Assembly (NCBI GenBank): GCA_016708465.1
Contig: JADJFT010000004.1
Location: 1 to 64,000 of the forward strand
Origin: Rhodanobacteraceae bacterium
Lineage (GTDB): Bacteria; Pseudomonadota; Gammaproteobacteria; Xanthomonadales; Ahniellaceae
DNA: 64,000 bases
Direction: 5' to 3'
Part shown: positions 35,137-44,859 of the stretch, piece by piece
Layout: each line of letters starts with the position of its first letter
Numbering within the stretch: position 1 is the stretch's first letter
Program-made: the position numbers and the translations under genes
The notes under the pieces: generated by a model
The model's input: the letters and a program-made list of their open reading frames with translations, nothing else
Told to the model about the DNA's origin: nothing
The model's database searches: none

Positions 35137-35165
35137 GTAATAAAGCAACAAGCTTTTCAGGGTCA

Positions 35166-35198
35166 GACCATCGCACGGCCGCCCGGCGTGCGATGGTC
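35166..35198 (+). terminator. Hairpin terminator after the histone-like gene
   Basis: GACCATCGCACG (35166-35177) pairs perfectly with CGTGCGATGGTC (35187-35198) around a 9-base loop and is followed by ACTTT. It lies 29 bases after the stop. The T-run is short, so strength is uncertain. The remaining 284 bases to the next gene (35199-35482) show nothing I can support. Confidence 0.65.
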
Positions 35199-35482
35199 AC
35201 TTTGGAATCAAGCGAGTCCGGAGACGCAATGTTTCCGATGATGCGTTCCAGTCCGCAGCGTCCAGACACCATCCTTTGCATTGGAAATCCATCTACCGAT
35301 GCCGCTTCAAATATGCCTTTCGTGGAAACTGCAGCGTCCACCACGTAAGGAATTTGCAGATTTACCTTGCAGTTGCGTGAACGTCCGCCAGAATTGCGGT
35401 ACAAATCACGGTGTGACGATCGTCATGGCTGTTGTTGCCGACCCCGCGCCTGGCCCGACCACGAATCAAAAGAGGATGCGAA

Positions 35483-36448
35483 ATGTCGTTTGAGATCCAC
35501 TCCGCCCCAGTTCGAAGCCACTTCCGCGTGGCGACGTTGTCGATCGCTTGCATCCTTGCAGTTGCAGCTTGTGGCAAGAAGGAAGAGACCGCTGCACCGG
35601 TAGCAGGTACCCAGCCCGCAGCGGGTGCATCGCCGCAGGTGGTTGCGCCGGCAGCTCCGGAAGTGACGGTTGCCGATCTGATCGCTGCAGCGAAGCGCGC
35701 AGAGAGCGAAGAGCGACTGGTGTCGCCCGCCGCTGACAACGCCATCGAGTACTACTTGCAGGTGCTGACCAAGGAAGCCAACAACGTCAGCGCGACCCAG
35801 GCGCTGGTCGATCTGTTTCCACTGGCAGTAGGTAATGCTGAGCGCGAGATCTCGAACCGCAATCTTGACGAGGCGACGCGCATCGTGGCTTTGTTGGACC
35901 AAGCCAGCCCGGGTTCGTATACGGTGTCGACGCTGAAGTCGAAGCTCAGTGCCGCACGTACTCAGGTGCAGCGCGAAGACGAACGTCGTGTTGCACAGGA
36001 AACAGCTGCCCAGCAGCGCGAGCAAGCCGCCGCACAGGCTGCTGCCACGCCAGCGCCGGTGGCACCGGTGCAGCCGGCGCGCACAGTTCAGGCTGAACCG
36101 CGTCCAGTTGAGACGACGCCGGTGCAGACCGAGCCAGTCACGCCGCCACCGCCAGCGCAACCGGCACGAGAGACGCGTGAGCCGGTACTGGTCCGGCAAG
36201 TTCGTCCGACCTATCCCGCTGCTGCGGCACGCCGCAAGCAGGAAGGGTGGGTGGAAGTGTCGTTTACCGTCGGTACGAACGGATCGGTATCCAACGTCGA
36301 CGTTGTGCGTGCACAACCGCGTGGTGTATTCGACCGTGATGCGACGCGTGCCGTAGCGCAGTGGCAGTTTGAACCGGCGATGGACAACGGTAAGGCGGTG
36401 TCGCGTGAGCTCACGCGCCGCATCGAATTTGCGCTCAAGGCGCAGTAG
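35483..36448 (+). CDS. TonB-like energy transducer lipoprotein
   Basis: This 321-residue protein carries a lipoprotein-type signal with the lipobox AVAAC at Cys30 (MSFEIHSAPVRSHFRVATLS then IACILAVAACGKKE). A helical region includes the motif EERLVSPAADNAIEYYLQVL, also found in the kinase's periplasmic repeats. A Pro/Glu/Gln-rich rod follows, typical of TonB. The C-terminal TonB domain is VRQVRPTYPAAAARRKQEGW, with VVRAQPRGVFDRDATRAVAQ and WQFEPA after it. It probably transfers energy to outer-membrane receptors. An ordinary TonB has an uncleaved anchor, so the lipobox start is unusual. No exbB/exbD is near. Confidence 0.88.
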   Translation: MSFEIHSAPVRSHFRVATLSIACILAVAACGKKEETAAPVAGTQPAAGASPQVVAPAAPEVTVADLIAAAKRAESEERLVSPAADNAIEYYLQVLTKEANNVSATQALVDLFPLAVGNAEREISNRNLDEATRIVALLDQASPGSYTVSTLKSKLSAARTQVQREDERRVAQETAAQQREQAAAQAAATPAPVAPVQPARTVQAEPRPVETTPVQTEPVTPPPPAQPARETREPVLVRQVRPTYPAAAARRKQEGWVEVSFTVGTNGSVSNVDVVRAQPRGVFDRDATRAVAQWQFEPAMDNGKAVSRELTRRIEFALKAQ

Positions 36449-36470
36449 CCATACGACCAGTTGGTTGTGC

Positions 36471-36498
36471 GAAGACGGCGCCATTAGGCGCCGTCTTC
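36471..36498. terminator. Bidirectional terminator between tonB-like and GPP34 genes
   Basis: GAAGACGGCGCC pairs perfectly with GGCGCCGTCTTC around an ATTA loop. It sits between convergent genes ending at 36448 and 36502 and can stop both. The minus strand has only a short U-run. Confidence 0.85.
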
Positions 36499-36501
36499 AT
36501 T

Positions 36502-37095
36502 TCAGCGTTGTGCGAACAGATCCGGAAGTTGGCGCATGAGCGGATCATCGCTACGAATCGCTTCATCGATCCGCATCAGCAGTTGCCGCGCGTTGCCACT
36601 GCTGACGGTATCCGCCAGCCAACCACAGCGATCGATGGCGAGCGATAGCGCGATGGTTCCTGAGTGTGCAGTCGTCGCCGTCGTATCCAGCAATTGGGCC
36701 GACTCAATCCATGCTTGGCGCGAGCGCAAGCGATAGCGGCGCATGAACGGGAACGGGATTTGTAGTTCAAGAATGGCGCGTTCGGCCAGCGTCTTGTGCA
36801 TCCGCTGGCGCCAGCGCGGAGATGCCGCGCGTAACTGCCGCAGCGTCAGCGTCAATGTCGTCGAATGCAGCCGCGATAGCAGCGTGGCCGCTTCAGTCAG
36901 CAGCGGATGAGCGAGTGGCATCGTGTCGCGCTGCTCGACGTGCCCGACGGTGATCGCGAAGCGGCCGCTGCGAATGAGATCGACGAGCATCAGCCCGGCA
37001 ATAGCGACATGCAGGACGTCACGATCCGGCACCACACGTTCGCGTCCGTCATGCGGATCGAAACTGAACAGGCATAGACGTTCGGCGAGGATCAT
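36502..37095 (-). CDS. GPP34 (GOLPH3-like) family protein (197 aa)
   Basis: The start MILAERLCLFSFDPHDGRER and segments VAIAGLMLVDLIRSGRF and KTLAERAILELQIPFPFMRR fit the GOLPH3/GPP34 fold. In eukaryotes these proteins bind phosphatidylinositol 4-phosphate. The C-terminal half includes SLAIDRCGWLADTVSSGNAR. Bacterial members are mostly uncharacterised. The assignment is by remembered pattern and is moderate. The gene lies 7 bases downstream of a beta-lactamase family gene on the same strand, so they are probably cotranscribed. There is no signal peptide. Confidence 0.65.
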   Translation of the reverse strand: MILAERLCLFSFDPHDGRERVVPDRDVLHVAIAGLMLVDLIRSGRFAITVGHVEQRDTMPLAHPLLTEAATLLSRLHSTTLTLTLRQLRAASPRWRQRMHKTLAERAILELQIPFPFMRRYRLRSRQAWIESAQLLDTTATTAHSGTIALSLAIDRCGWLADTVSSGNARQLLMRIDEAIRSDDPLMRQLPDLFAQR

Positions 37096-37102
37096 GGCGG
37101 CG

Positions 37103-38340
37103 TCAGCGGTTGCGACGGACTTTTGCGGCGGCTCGCGGCACTACTCGATCGAGTTGCAGCCAGTCGCGTTCGGGCAGTTCCAGTTCGCGGTCGATGATCG
37201 TCGGCAGCAGGCCTGCGGGAATCGCCGATTCGCTATTCCAGAGCAGTGCCACACCGAAATCCTGGTCCGGCAACATCGCCAACGCAGCGCGATAACCCTG
37301 CACCGCACCGGCATGAAAAATCATTCGGTGTCCGTCGTAGTCGAACAGGCGCCAGCCGAGCGCATAGGATGCAGTGCGGACGCGTTCGCGTCGCCACGGC
37401 GAACCCAGCACTTCTCCGGGCGTCGGAATCTGCGGCGCATGCAGGATGTTCAGAAGCTCCGCGTCGAACACGTCCGGTGCGTGGCCGAGGTGGGCCAGCA
37501 TCCATTGACCGAGGTCGCGCGCACTCGCATTGACGCCAGCGGCGGGTGGAATACGGTAGTAGGTGAGCTTCGGATAGACCGACTGCCAGCGACCAGAGCG
37601 CTTGACGTGCGGATGCGCCCAGTCGCCGCTGGACTCGAGTGCATCACGGCCGTAGGTGGCAGTTTCCATCATCAGTGGATGGAAGATGCGCTTCTCGACC
37701 TGATGGGTGAAGAAATCGCCAGTAACTGCAAAGGTGACATCTCCAATCAAGCTGAAGGCGACGTTTTGATAGCTGTAACAACTTCCGACGGAACAGACTG
37801 GCGTCACTTGATCGAGTTGTTCGAGCAACAACGGATACGGTGAGTCGGCTTCAAGCGCACGGTCGAGCGCATTGTGCGGCAGGCCGATGCGATGACTGAG
37901 CAAATCGTCGATACGCAGCTTGCCTGCGCCTTCGATGTCTTTAAGCACCAGCGCCGGTACCAAGTCCTGTACGCGATCGCCCCACTGCATTGCGCGCTCG
38001 TTGACCAACAGGCCGGCCAGCGATGCCGCGAACGACTTTGACAGCGACGCCACACGGAACACGGTGTCGGGTCCGATCGCGACGCGCTTGCCGTTCTCGG
38101 CAACGCCAATACCGCGCACGCTGACGATCGCGCCGTCCTTGACCACGACCGCCGCAAGCGCTGGCGTCTGGGCCAGTCGCGCAGCACAGCATCGGTGAGT
38201 TTTTCGAATTCGGCGACGATATTCGCTGTGCGAGTCTGTTCCAGAACGCTGTCGGCCGCGGCGCAGACATTCGCCATTAATGCGAGCACGCTGCCAACCG
38301 CAACCGCAATATTTCCTGCAAAGTTTCGTAAAACGGCCAT
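37103..38340 (-). pseudogene. Serine beta-lactamase-family hydrolase (class C/EstB type), one frameshift
   Basis: ATG 38340 gives a signal peptide (MAVLRNFAGNIAVAVGSVLA then LMANVCAAA). The frame breaks near 38172, after AVLRDW. The next frame holds the catalytic domain: SLSK (nucleophile Ser and Lys in FRVASLSKSFAASLAG), YQN in CYSYQNVAFSLIG, and HAG in IFHAGAVQGY. It ends at 37103. The family includes penicillin-binding enzymes, esterases and peptidases, so antibiotic resistance should not be assumed. The single indel lies between signal peptide and enzyme. The gene diverges from lemA across 81 bases. Confidence 0.85.
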
Positions 38341-38421
38341 GTTATGCTCGTTGGGACGCCGCGATTCTATCAAGCAGAAATGCTGAACGCGGCCCATTTC
38401 ACTTATGCGGAGGGCAGTGCG

Positions 38422-39012
38422 ATGACGGGTTTGGTGATTCTGTTGGTGGTCGTCGCAGTCTTCGGGTTCTGGTTGGTCGGAATTTACAACGGCCTGATTC
38501 GCTCACGCCGCAGCTACGAGAATGCGTTCGCGCAGATCGACGTACAACTGACTCGGCGTTACGACCTGATCCCGAATTTGGTCGAGACCGCCAAGGCCTA
38601 CATGAAGCACGAGAGTCAAACGCTCGAAGCTGTGGTCGCCGCACGCAACGCCGCGATGAATGGACTGAAGGCCGCACAAGCGCGCCCAGGCGATGCTGCA
38701 GCGATGCAGACGCTGGCTGCATCGGAAGGTCAACTGACAGGTGCGCTCGGTCGACTGATGGCGGTCGCCGAGGCTTACCCAGACCTCAAGGCGAATCAGA
38801 ACATGATGCAGGTCAGCGAAGAACTGACCTCGACAGAAAACAAGGTCGCGTTCGCCCGCCATGCGTTCTATGATTCGGTGATGTGTTACAACGTCGCGCG
38901 CGATGTGTTCCCGAACAACATTATCGCCGGCATGTTCAACTTCAAGGAAGCCGCGTTGCTGCAGATTGAGGATGCGGTGAAGCGCGAAGCGGTGAAGGTG
39001 AAGTTCGACTGA
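38422..39012 (+). CDS. lemA: LemA family protein
   Basis: This 196-residue protein has an N-terminal membrane helix (MTGLVILLVVVAVFGFWLVG) and the LemA helical bundle. The core includes FAQIDVQLTRRYDLIPNLVE, AVVAARNAAMNG and RHAFYDSVMCYNVARDVFPN. GGAGGG precedes ATG 38422. The function is unclear; lemA is often next to an M48 (HtpX-like) protease gene, as here. That gene starts 43 bases on, and the pair is probably an operon. Confidence 0.92.
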   Translation: MTGLVILLVVVAVFGFWLVGIYNGLIRSRRSYENAFAQIDVQLTRRYDLIPNLVETAKAYMKHESQTLEAVVAARNAAMNGLKAAQARPGDAAAMQTLAASEGQLTGALGRLMAVAEAYPDLKANQNMMQVSEELTSTENKVAFARHAFYDSVMCYNVARDVFPNNIIAGMFNFKEAALLQIEDAVKREAVKVKFD

Positions 39013-39055
39013 GTGCCGTCGCGCCGCGAGTCGTGGCGCGCGTCCTGGTCTGCCG

Positions 39056-41035
39056 ATGAACTTCTTCGAGGCTCAACAACAGGCGCGTCAGCAGTCGAAG
39101 CGGCTGGTATTGCTGTTCGTGCTCGCAGTGATCGCCATAATCATGGCGATCGACTTGGTCGTCGTCGCGGCGTTGCTGGCGAATTCGGATGACGCTGCAG
39201 CCGGCTTGACGGTCGGCCAGACCCTTGCCCAGCACACTGGCACGGTGTTGCTCGTCAGCCTGATTGTTGGCAGCGTGATTGCGCTGGCTTCGCTGTTCAA
39301 AATCGGCACGCTGCGTTCCGGCGGTGCAGCGGTGGCCCAATCAATGGGCGGCACTCTGATTTCCGCGGAAACAACCAATCCTCATCATCGTCGACTGCGC
39401 AACGTCGTTGAGGAAATCGCGATTGCATCCGGTGTCCCGGTGCCCGAGATCTACGTGCTTGAACGAGAGTCCGGCATCAATGCATTTGCTGCGGGTTTCA
39501 CACCGGCCGATGCCGCCATCGCGGTCACTCGCGGCGCGCTTGAGAAGCTAAAGCGCGACGAACTTCAGGGTGTCATTGCGCACGAATTTAGTCATGTGCT
39601 GAACGGTGACATGCGCCTGAATATCCGACTGATGGGTCTGCTGTTCGGCATTCTCGTCATCGGCATCATCGGGCGAAAAATTCTTGAAGGTATGCGTCAT
39701 GCACGGGACAGCAAGGGTACGGCACCGATTTTCCTGATTGCGCCTGCGGTGATGATTGTCGGCTATGTCGGCGTGTTTTTCGGGCGCTGGATCAAGGCTG
39801 GTGTATCGCGTTCGCGCGAATACCTGGCGGATGCCTCGGCGGTGCAGTTCACTCGCCAGTCGGTCGGGCTGGCAGGTGCCTTGAAGAAAGTCGGAGGCTT
39901 GCCGGAAGGATCGAAGATCGAGAATGTCGCAGTCGAAGAAGTCAGCCACATGCTGTTTGGATCAGGCATGAATTTTTCATCGATGTTCGCAACCCATCCG
40001 CCGCTTCTGGAACGGATTCGGCGCTTGGATAAAAGTTTCCGAGCAGACCAGTTTGCGGTGATCGCGAAGCAGTGGTCGCAGCCCGTTGACGTGTTGGCGC
40101 TGGATGCCGCACTCGGGCTCGGCCAAGGGCTCGACCAACACCTCGGCCTCGAGGCTCAGCCACGGTCGTCGATGACGACGAAACCGCCGCCATTACCGGA
40201 TGTGCGCCGCGATATAGAGGTCCAGCCACGCGCGGTGTCGAGCCATGTTGGCGCACCCAAACAGGGCGACTTCGCGACCGCCGACACCATCCAAAATCAC
40301 ATTCCGCCGCTGCTACTTGCGGCCGCGCGTTCGCAGCGTTCTGCCGATCGCGTGATCTACGCACTTCTGCTCGATGCCGATACAGATATCCGAACGCAGC
40401 AGTTGGCGATGGTGGTTGCGCATTGTGGTGGCGAAGCGCAAGCAGAGACGCTGATGATGCGCGAAGCGGTCGATACGCTGCATCCGATGCAACGCATGCC
40501 GCTGGCGGCGATCGCATTCCCAGCGCTGCGCCGCCATCCACGCGAGTGGCTGCAAGGCTTCATGCAGTTGATTGACGAATTGATCCATGCCGATGGCCAG
40601 CAGGCACTCTTCGAGTTCTGCCTGGCGCGCCTGATGGCGATCCATATCGTCGAGGCGCTGGACCCTTCGCGCGCACGTGTGATCGGTCGAAGCAAGTTGG
40701 TGCATTGCGAGCAGGAAGTCGCACTGCTGTTCGCGGTACTTGCACATGCCGGACATAACAGCACCGTCGATGCTCAGCGCGGATTTCAGGCTGGCGTACA
40801 GTTGTTGTTCGCGCAACGCAGCATCGTGATGCCGGATAGCAGTGGATGGCATACATCGCTGGTACCGGCACTGACCAAGCTCGATCAGTTGAATTCAGCG
40901 GGCAAGCAGTTGTTGATCGAGGCGATGGTTACCACGATCAGTCACGATGGGTGCATCGCCGTAGCGGAAGCCGAGCTACTGCGCGTCGCCTGTGCCGCGC
41001 TGCATTGCCCATTGCCGCCGCTATTGGCGCGTTGA
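39056..41035 (+). CDS. M48 family metalloprotease (HtpX-like) with long C-terminal region
   Basis: This 659-residue membrane protein has two N-terminal hydrophobic helices (about residues 20-85) and the zinc motif HEFSH (His176 to His180) in LQGVIAHEFSHVLNGDMRLN. A third ligand region lies in SREYLADASAVQFTRQSVGL. Further helices precede the Asp/Glu-rich part. The last 320 residues are an extra soluble domain (from RSSMTTKPPPLPD), absent from E. coli HtpX (293 aa). HtpX degrades misfolded membrane proteins. It lies just after lemA. The stop at 41035 abuts the GMC gene stop (41036). Confidence 0.9.
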   Translation: MNFFEAQQQARQQSKRLVLLFVLAVIAIIMAIDLVVVAALLANSDDAAAGLTVGQTLAQHTGTVLLVSLIVGSVIALASLFKIGTLRSGGAAVAQSMGGTLISAETTNPHHRRLRNVVEEIAIASGVPVPEIYVLERESGINAFAAGFTPADAAIAVTRGALEKLKRDELQGVIAHEFSHVLNGDMRLNIRLMGLLFGILVIGIIGRKILEGMRHARDSKGTAPIFLIAPAVMIVGYVGVFFGRWIKAGVSRSREYLADASAVQFTRQSVGLAGALKKVGGLPEGSKIENVAVEEVSHMLFGSGMNFSSMFATHPPLLERIRRLDKSFRADQFAVIAKQWSQPVDVLALDAALGLGQGLDQHLGLEAQPRSSMTTKPPPLPDVRRDIEVQPRAVSSHVGAPKQGDFATADTIQNHIPPLLLAAARSQRSADRVIYALLLDADTDIRTQQLAMVVAHCGGEAQAETLMMREAVDTLHPMQRMPLAAIAFPALRRHPREWLQGFMQLIDELIHADGQQALFEFCLARLMAIHIVEALDPSRARVIGRSKLVHCEQEVALLFAVLAHAGHNSTVDAQRGFQAGVQLLFAQRSIVMPDSSGWHTSLVPALTKLDQLNSAGKQLLIEAMVTTISHDGCIAVAEAELLRVACAALHCPLPPLLAR

Positions 41036-42616
41036 TCAGCTGTTCAACATCAGATCTGCGGCACGCTCGGCAATCATTACCGTCGGCGCATTCGTGTTGC
41101 CACTGACCAGTTTCGGCATGATCGATGCATCGACCACACGCAGGCCTTGCAGACCATGCACGCGCAAGCTTGGATCGACGACCGACTCGTTATCGGTGCC
41201 CATCTTGCAGGTGCCCACCGGGTGGTAAACGGTTTCAGCTTTCTTGCGCACGAAAGCGCTGATCGCGGCGTCGGAATCATCGTTGTCACCGGGGAACATT
41301 TCGTCGCCGCGATAGGCATCGAAGGCTTTCGATTTGAACAGTCGACGCGATGTACGAACAGCTTCCACGAGCACGCGACGATCGAAGTCGTCGGCGTCGC
41401 TGAGGTAGTTCGCAAATAGTTTCGGTTTTGCCGTCGGGTCGGCGCTGGCGAGTTCGAGATGGCCGCGCGAGCGCGGTTGCAGATGACAGGCATGCAGCGT
41501 CATGCCACGGCCTGGAAGACGACTGCGGCCATGATCGTCGAGGATCGCTGGCACGAAGTGGAACTGCAGGTCCGGCCGTTCATCCGGTGCCAATGCCGAG
41601 CGTACGAAACCGCCGGCCTCGGCGATATTCGAGGTGCCCGGACCCTTTCGGAACAATGCGTACTGCAACGCGATCCAGACATCATTGGTCTTGTCGTAGG
41701 TGATCGGCTGCTTGCACCGAAAGATGGTGCAGGCGTCCAGGTGGTCGTGCAGATTGCGGCCGACGCCGCGCAGTTCGTGCTGCTGTGCGATGCCATGCTT
41801 GCGAAGTTCGTCCGCGGCTCCGATGCCGGAGAGCAACAGGATCTGCGGCGAGTTGACCGCGCCGCCCGAGAGCACGATTTCGCGCTCTGCTTCGGCGCGC
41901 ATGAGTTCGCCCCTGAACTGATAGTCGACCGCAACGGCACGGCCGTTATCGATGACGACACGTTCGACCATGGCGCGCGTCTTGATCGTCAGATTGGCGC
42001 GATCACGCGAAGTATTGAGGTACGCGGCGGCGGTACTCCAGCGCTGCCCGTTTTTCTGCGTCACCTGATAAAAGCCGAAGCCCTCCTGATGCGCACCATT
42101 GAAGTCCGGATTCAGCGGAAATCCATTTTCCGCCGCTGCCTCGAGCAAGACCGGCGACAGCGGATTGCGATAACGATGATCGGCGACATTGAGCGGGCCA
42201 TCGACGCCGTGGAATGCATCCGCACCGCGCTCATTGTGTTCGCTGCGCTTGAAATACGGCAGTACCGAATCCCAGTTCCAGCCGCTGGCTCCGTGTGCCG
42301 CCCAGTCGTCGTAGTCGCGCGCATGGCCGCGGATGTAGCACATCGCATTGATCGAACTGGAGCCGCCGAGCACCTTGCCGCGCGGCCACCACAGGCGACG
42401 CTGGTCGAGATTCGGCTCGGGTTCGGTGTTGTAGTCCCAGTTCACGCCCTTGCGGCTGACCAGTTTCGCGATCCCCGCCGGCATGTGAATGAACGGATGC
42501 CAGTCGCGCGGACCGGCTTCAAGTAGCAGTACCCGAGTATTCGGATTCGCCGACAGCCGATTCGCGAGTACGCAACCCGCCGATCCCGCACCGATGATGA
42601 TGTAGTCGTACTTCAT
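41036..42616 (-). CDS. GMC-family oxidoreductase (choline dehydrogenase-like)
   Basis: This 526-residue FAD-dependent enzyme oxidises alcohols. The N-terminal FAD fold is YDYIIIGAGSAGCVLANRLS with LLLEAGPRDWHP. The second GMC signature is GKVLGGSSSINAMCYIRGHA, followed by GAVNSPQILLLSGIG. The active-site His is in YHPVGTCKMG and the last Asn-containing segment is VSGNTNAPTVMIAERAADL. The choline dehydrogenase/alcohol dehydrogenase group is the closest match, but the substrate is uncertain. The frame is intact. No betaine genes are adjacent. Confidence 0.92.
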   Translation of the reverse strand: MKYDYIIIGAGSAGCVLANRLSANPNTRVLLLEAGPRDWHPFIHMPAGIAKLVSRKGVNWDYNTEPEPNLDQRRLWWPRGKVLGGSSSINAMCYIRGHARDYDDWAAHGASGWNWDSVLPYFKRSEHNERGADAFHGVDGPLNVADHRYRNPLSPVLLEAAAENGFPLNPDFNGAHQEGFGFYQVTQKNGQRWSTAAAYLNTSRDRANLTIKTRAMVERVVIDNGRAVAVDYQFRGELMRAEAEREIVLSGGAVNSPQILLLSGIGAADELRKHGIAQQHELRGVGRNLHDHLDACTIFRCKQPITYDKTNDVWIALQYALFRKGPGTSNIAEAGGFVRSALAPDERPDLQFHFVPAILDDHGRSRLPGRGMTLHACHLQPRSRGHLELASADPTAKPKLFANYLSDADDFDRRVLVEAVRTSRRLFKSKAFDAYRGDEMFPGDNDDSDAAISAFVRKKAETVYHPVGTCKMGTDNESVVDPSLRVHGLQGLRVVDASIMPKLVSGNTNAPTVMIAERAADLMLNS

Positions 42617-42712
42617 TGCAGTCCCTCGCTTGCTACGGGGCACGGCGCACCCGATGGCGCGTCGCCCGCAACACTGCGGACGAAGGCACCCTAGGCAGCC
42701 GACTTAGAGCAT

Positions 42713-43509
42713 TTATTCGACGACTTCGACCGGCAAGCCGACGCGAATCGTTCCGGTCTGACGCACCAACAGGTTTTGGCCGAAGGTGATGCCGATCGCT
42801 TCGCGTCGATAAGACTTCAGCGTCGCTAGCGGTTCGCCATCGGTTGCCGGCACGGCAGTGTCTGGGTCGATTGTCGTCAAGATGCAGCGCGTGCAGGGTT
42901 TCGTCAGTGCGAACTCGGTGTCACCGATGCGAATGCGTTTCCACGAATCTTCGATATGCGGTGTATCGGTCCGCAGCACCAAGTTGGGACGAAAATTTGC
43001 CATCGATACCGGTCGTGCGAGTTTCGAATTCAGCAGATCGAGCGAAGCGCTGCCGATCACCAGCAGCGGAAACGCATCGGCAAAGCTGACGATGTCGTTG
43101 GCGCCGGCCCATGCCGTGTCGACGTTGCGCACGCAGTCTTCCGCCATATGCACGAGGCGTACGTCGATCCCGAGTTGCTGCGATAGCCAGGCGTTGGTCT
43201 CGGCATTGGCGACACGTGCCGGAGTCCTCGACTGCCAAATGTCGACCTCGATGACCACCGCGTCGGGTTCCGGTTCGCCGACACTGCGCGCGCTACCGTT
43301 AGGCGCGAAGACGACAAGGCCGTCACGGATCGGCTCGACCGCACATTTCAACAACTGTGGATACTTGCGCGCGGTGATGAAGCGCGCGTTCGCGTCGATC
43401 AGCATCCAGCGGCGGTCACCGGCAAGCCACGTGCTTCGACGCTGGCTTCCGGCACGTCGAGACCACGCATGGACTTGATCGGATACAGATGGATTGCGGA
43501 TAGATTCAT
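42713..43509 (-). pseudogene. MOSC-domain protein (YcbX/mARC type), one frameshift
   Basis: ATG 43509 gives MNLSAIHLYPIKSMRGLDVP, the MOSC_N start. The frame breaks near 43425, where GDRRWMLIDANARFITARKY should follow. The main frame runs to 42713. The MOSC domain holds FRPNLVLRTDTPHIEDSWKR and a cysteine motif in TKPCTRCILTTIDPDTA, where the molybdenum cofactor binds in this family. Such proteins reduce N-hydroxylated compounds or handle molybdenum cofactor sulfur. The break is in the first 30 codons. The gene diverges from the MFS gene. Confidence 0.85.
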
Positions 43510-43575
43510 CGGTCGAGTGTACGTGCTGGACGAGACCGCTACACTCCGCCCGGTCGTCGGGATACAGGCTGGCAC

Positions 43576-44859
43576 GTGACGCAATTGCAGCAGGCGCAAG
43601 ACTCGGAATCGGCCATATATGCCGTGACAGCGCGCGATCTCCAAGCCGCGCTGATCGCTGCAGTCTATTTCTTCTTCGTGCTGGGGTCGTACTACTTGGT
43701 GCGTCCAGTGCGCGAACAGTTGGGTGCTGCCGCCGGTGGTTCCGATGTGCTGCCCTGGTTGTGGACCGGCACCTTCATCGCGACCTTGGTGCTGACGCCG
43801 TTCTATGGCGGGATTGTGGCGCGATATCCGCGCCGCATCTTCATGCCGATCGCTTACACGTTTTTTGCGATGGGCATGATTGCGTTTTCCAGCGTCGCGT
43901 CCTCGGAGCACCCGAGCGCCTGGTCGGCGATCGCGTTCTACATCTGGGTCAGCGTGTTCAACTTGTTCGTGGTCGCGGTGTTCTGGAGTTTCATGGCTGA
44001 CCTGTTCACCGACGCGCAGGCGCGGCGGTTGTTCGGTCCGATCGGCGTTGGCGGAACGCTCGGCGCAATTGCCGGGCCGACGGTGGCAAAGACGTTGGTT
44101 GCTGATATCGGCATCAGCGGGTTGCTGTGGTTGTCATCCGGCGCATTGGTCGCGGCGCTGCTGTGTGTGTTCTTGCTATCGCATTGGGCAAAGCACCACG
44201 GCCGTCGTGACGCGAATGTTGCGGAACAGGCGATGGGTGGCGGTTGGTGGGCTGGCGTGAAGTCGGTATGGAACGACCCGTTCATGCGCGCGATGGCGAT
44301 CTTGATGCTGCTTGCGGACGTGATTGGCACGATGCTGTATGCACTGAATTCCGATATCGCCCGCGACACCATGACTACGGCGATTGCGCGCACCGAATAT
44401 TTCGCTGGCATCGACCAATCCGCGAACCTGCTGCAAATCGTCTATCAACTGATTGTTGCGCCGCTGCTGTTGGTGCGGTTTGGACCGCTTGCAGCGATGC
44501 TTTTGCACTGCGCATTGAATGTGGTGGTGTTGTCGATGGTTGGATTCATGCCGGGTGCGGAAATCACGATGGTGGCGATGATCGTGTCGCGTGCTGGTGC
44601 CTATGGTTTATTGCAGCCGGCGCGCGAGGGTCTATACACGCGGGTGCCGCGCGAGCTTCGCTACAAGGCCAAGGCGTTCATCGATACCGCGATCTGGCGT
44701 GCCGGTGACGTGGTGACTAGTTTCGGCATGAACGGGTTGCGCGCCATTGGTCTAGGTGTGCCAGCGTTCGCGGCGATGGCGGTGCTGGCCTCGGCGGCAT
44801 CGGCATTATTTTCATGGCGCGCGGTACGTCACGCTGATGCTCACCGGAGCGAAGAATGA
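43576..44859 (+). CDS. MFS-type/NTP-exchanger-like membrane transporter
   Basis: This 427-residue protein starts at GTG 43576 and has about 12 hydrophobic helices, beginning ALIAAVYFFFVLGSYYLVRP. The motif YYLVRPVREQLGAAAGGSDV, with LFGPIGVGGTLGAIAGP, is typical of a group of MFS transporters related to ATP/ADP translocases. Substrate unknown. Its stop overlaps the next start (ATGATG at 44856), so it is coupled to a small outer-membrane protein. The frame is intact. Confidence 0.8.
   Translation: MTQLQQAQDSESAIYAVTARDLQAALIAAVYFFFVLGSYYLVRPVREQLGAAAGGSDVLPWLWTGTFIATLVLTPFYGGIVARYPRRIFMPIAYTFFAMGMIAFSSVASSEHPSAWSAIAFYIWVSVFNLFVVAVFWSFMADLFTDAQARRLFGPIGVGGTLGAIAGPTVAKTLVADIGISGLLWLSSGALVAALLCVFLLSHWAKHHGRRDANVAEQAMGGGWWAGVKSVWNDPFMRAMAILMLLADVIGTMLYALNSDIARDTMTTAIARTEYFAGIDQSANLLQIVYQLIVAPLLLVRFGPLAAMLLHCALNVVVLSMVGFMPGAEITMVAMIVSRAGAYGLLQPAREGLYTRVPRELRYKAKAFIDTAIWRAGDVVTSFGMNGLRAIGLGVPAFAAMAVLASAASALFSWRAVRHADAHRSEE

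Noticed and set aside
37103..38340. Antibiotic-resistance beta-lactamase
   Set aside because: The SxxK, YxN and HxG motifs only show the broad serine-hydrolase family; nothing indicates antibiotic hydrolysis, and the frame is broken.
41459..42526. 355-codon open frame on the plus strand
   Set aside because: Antisense to the GMC oxidoreductase; no own features.
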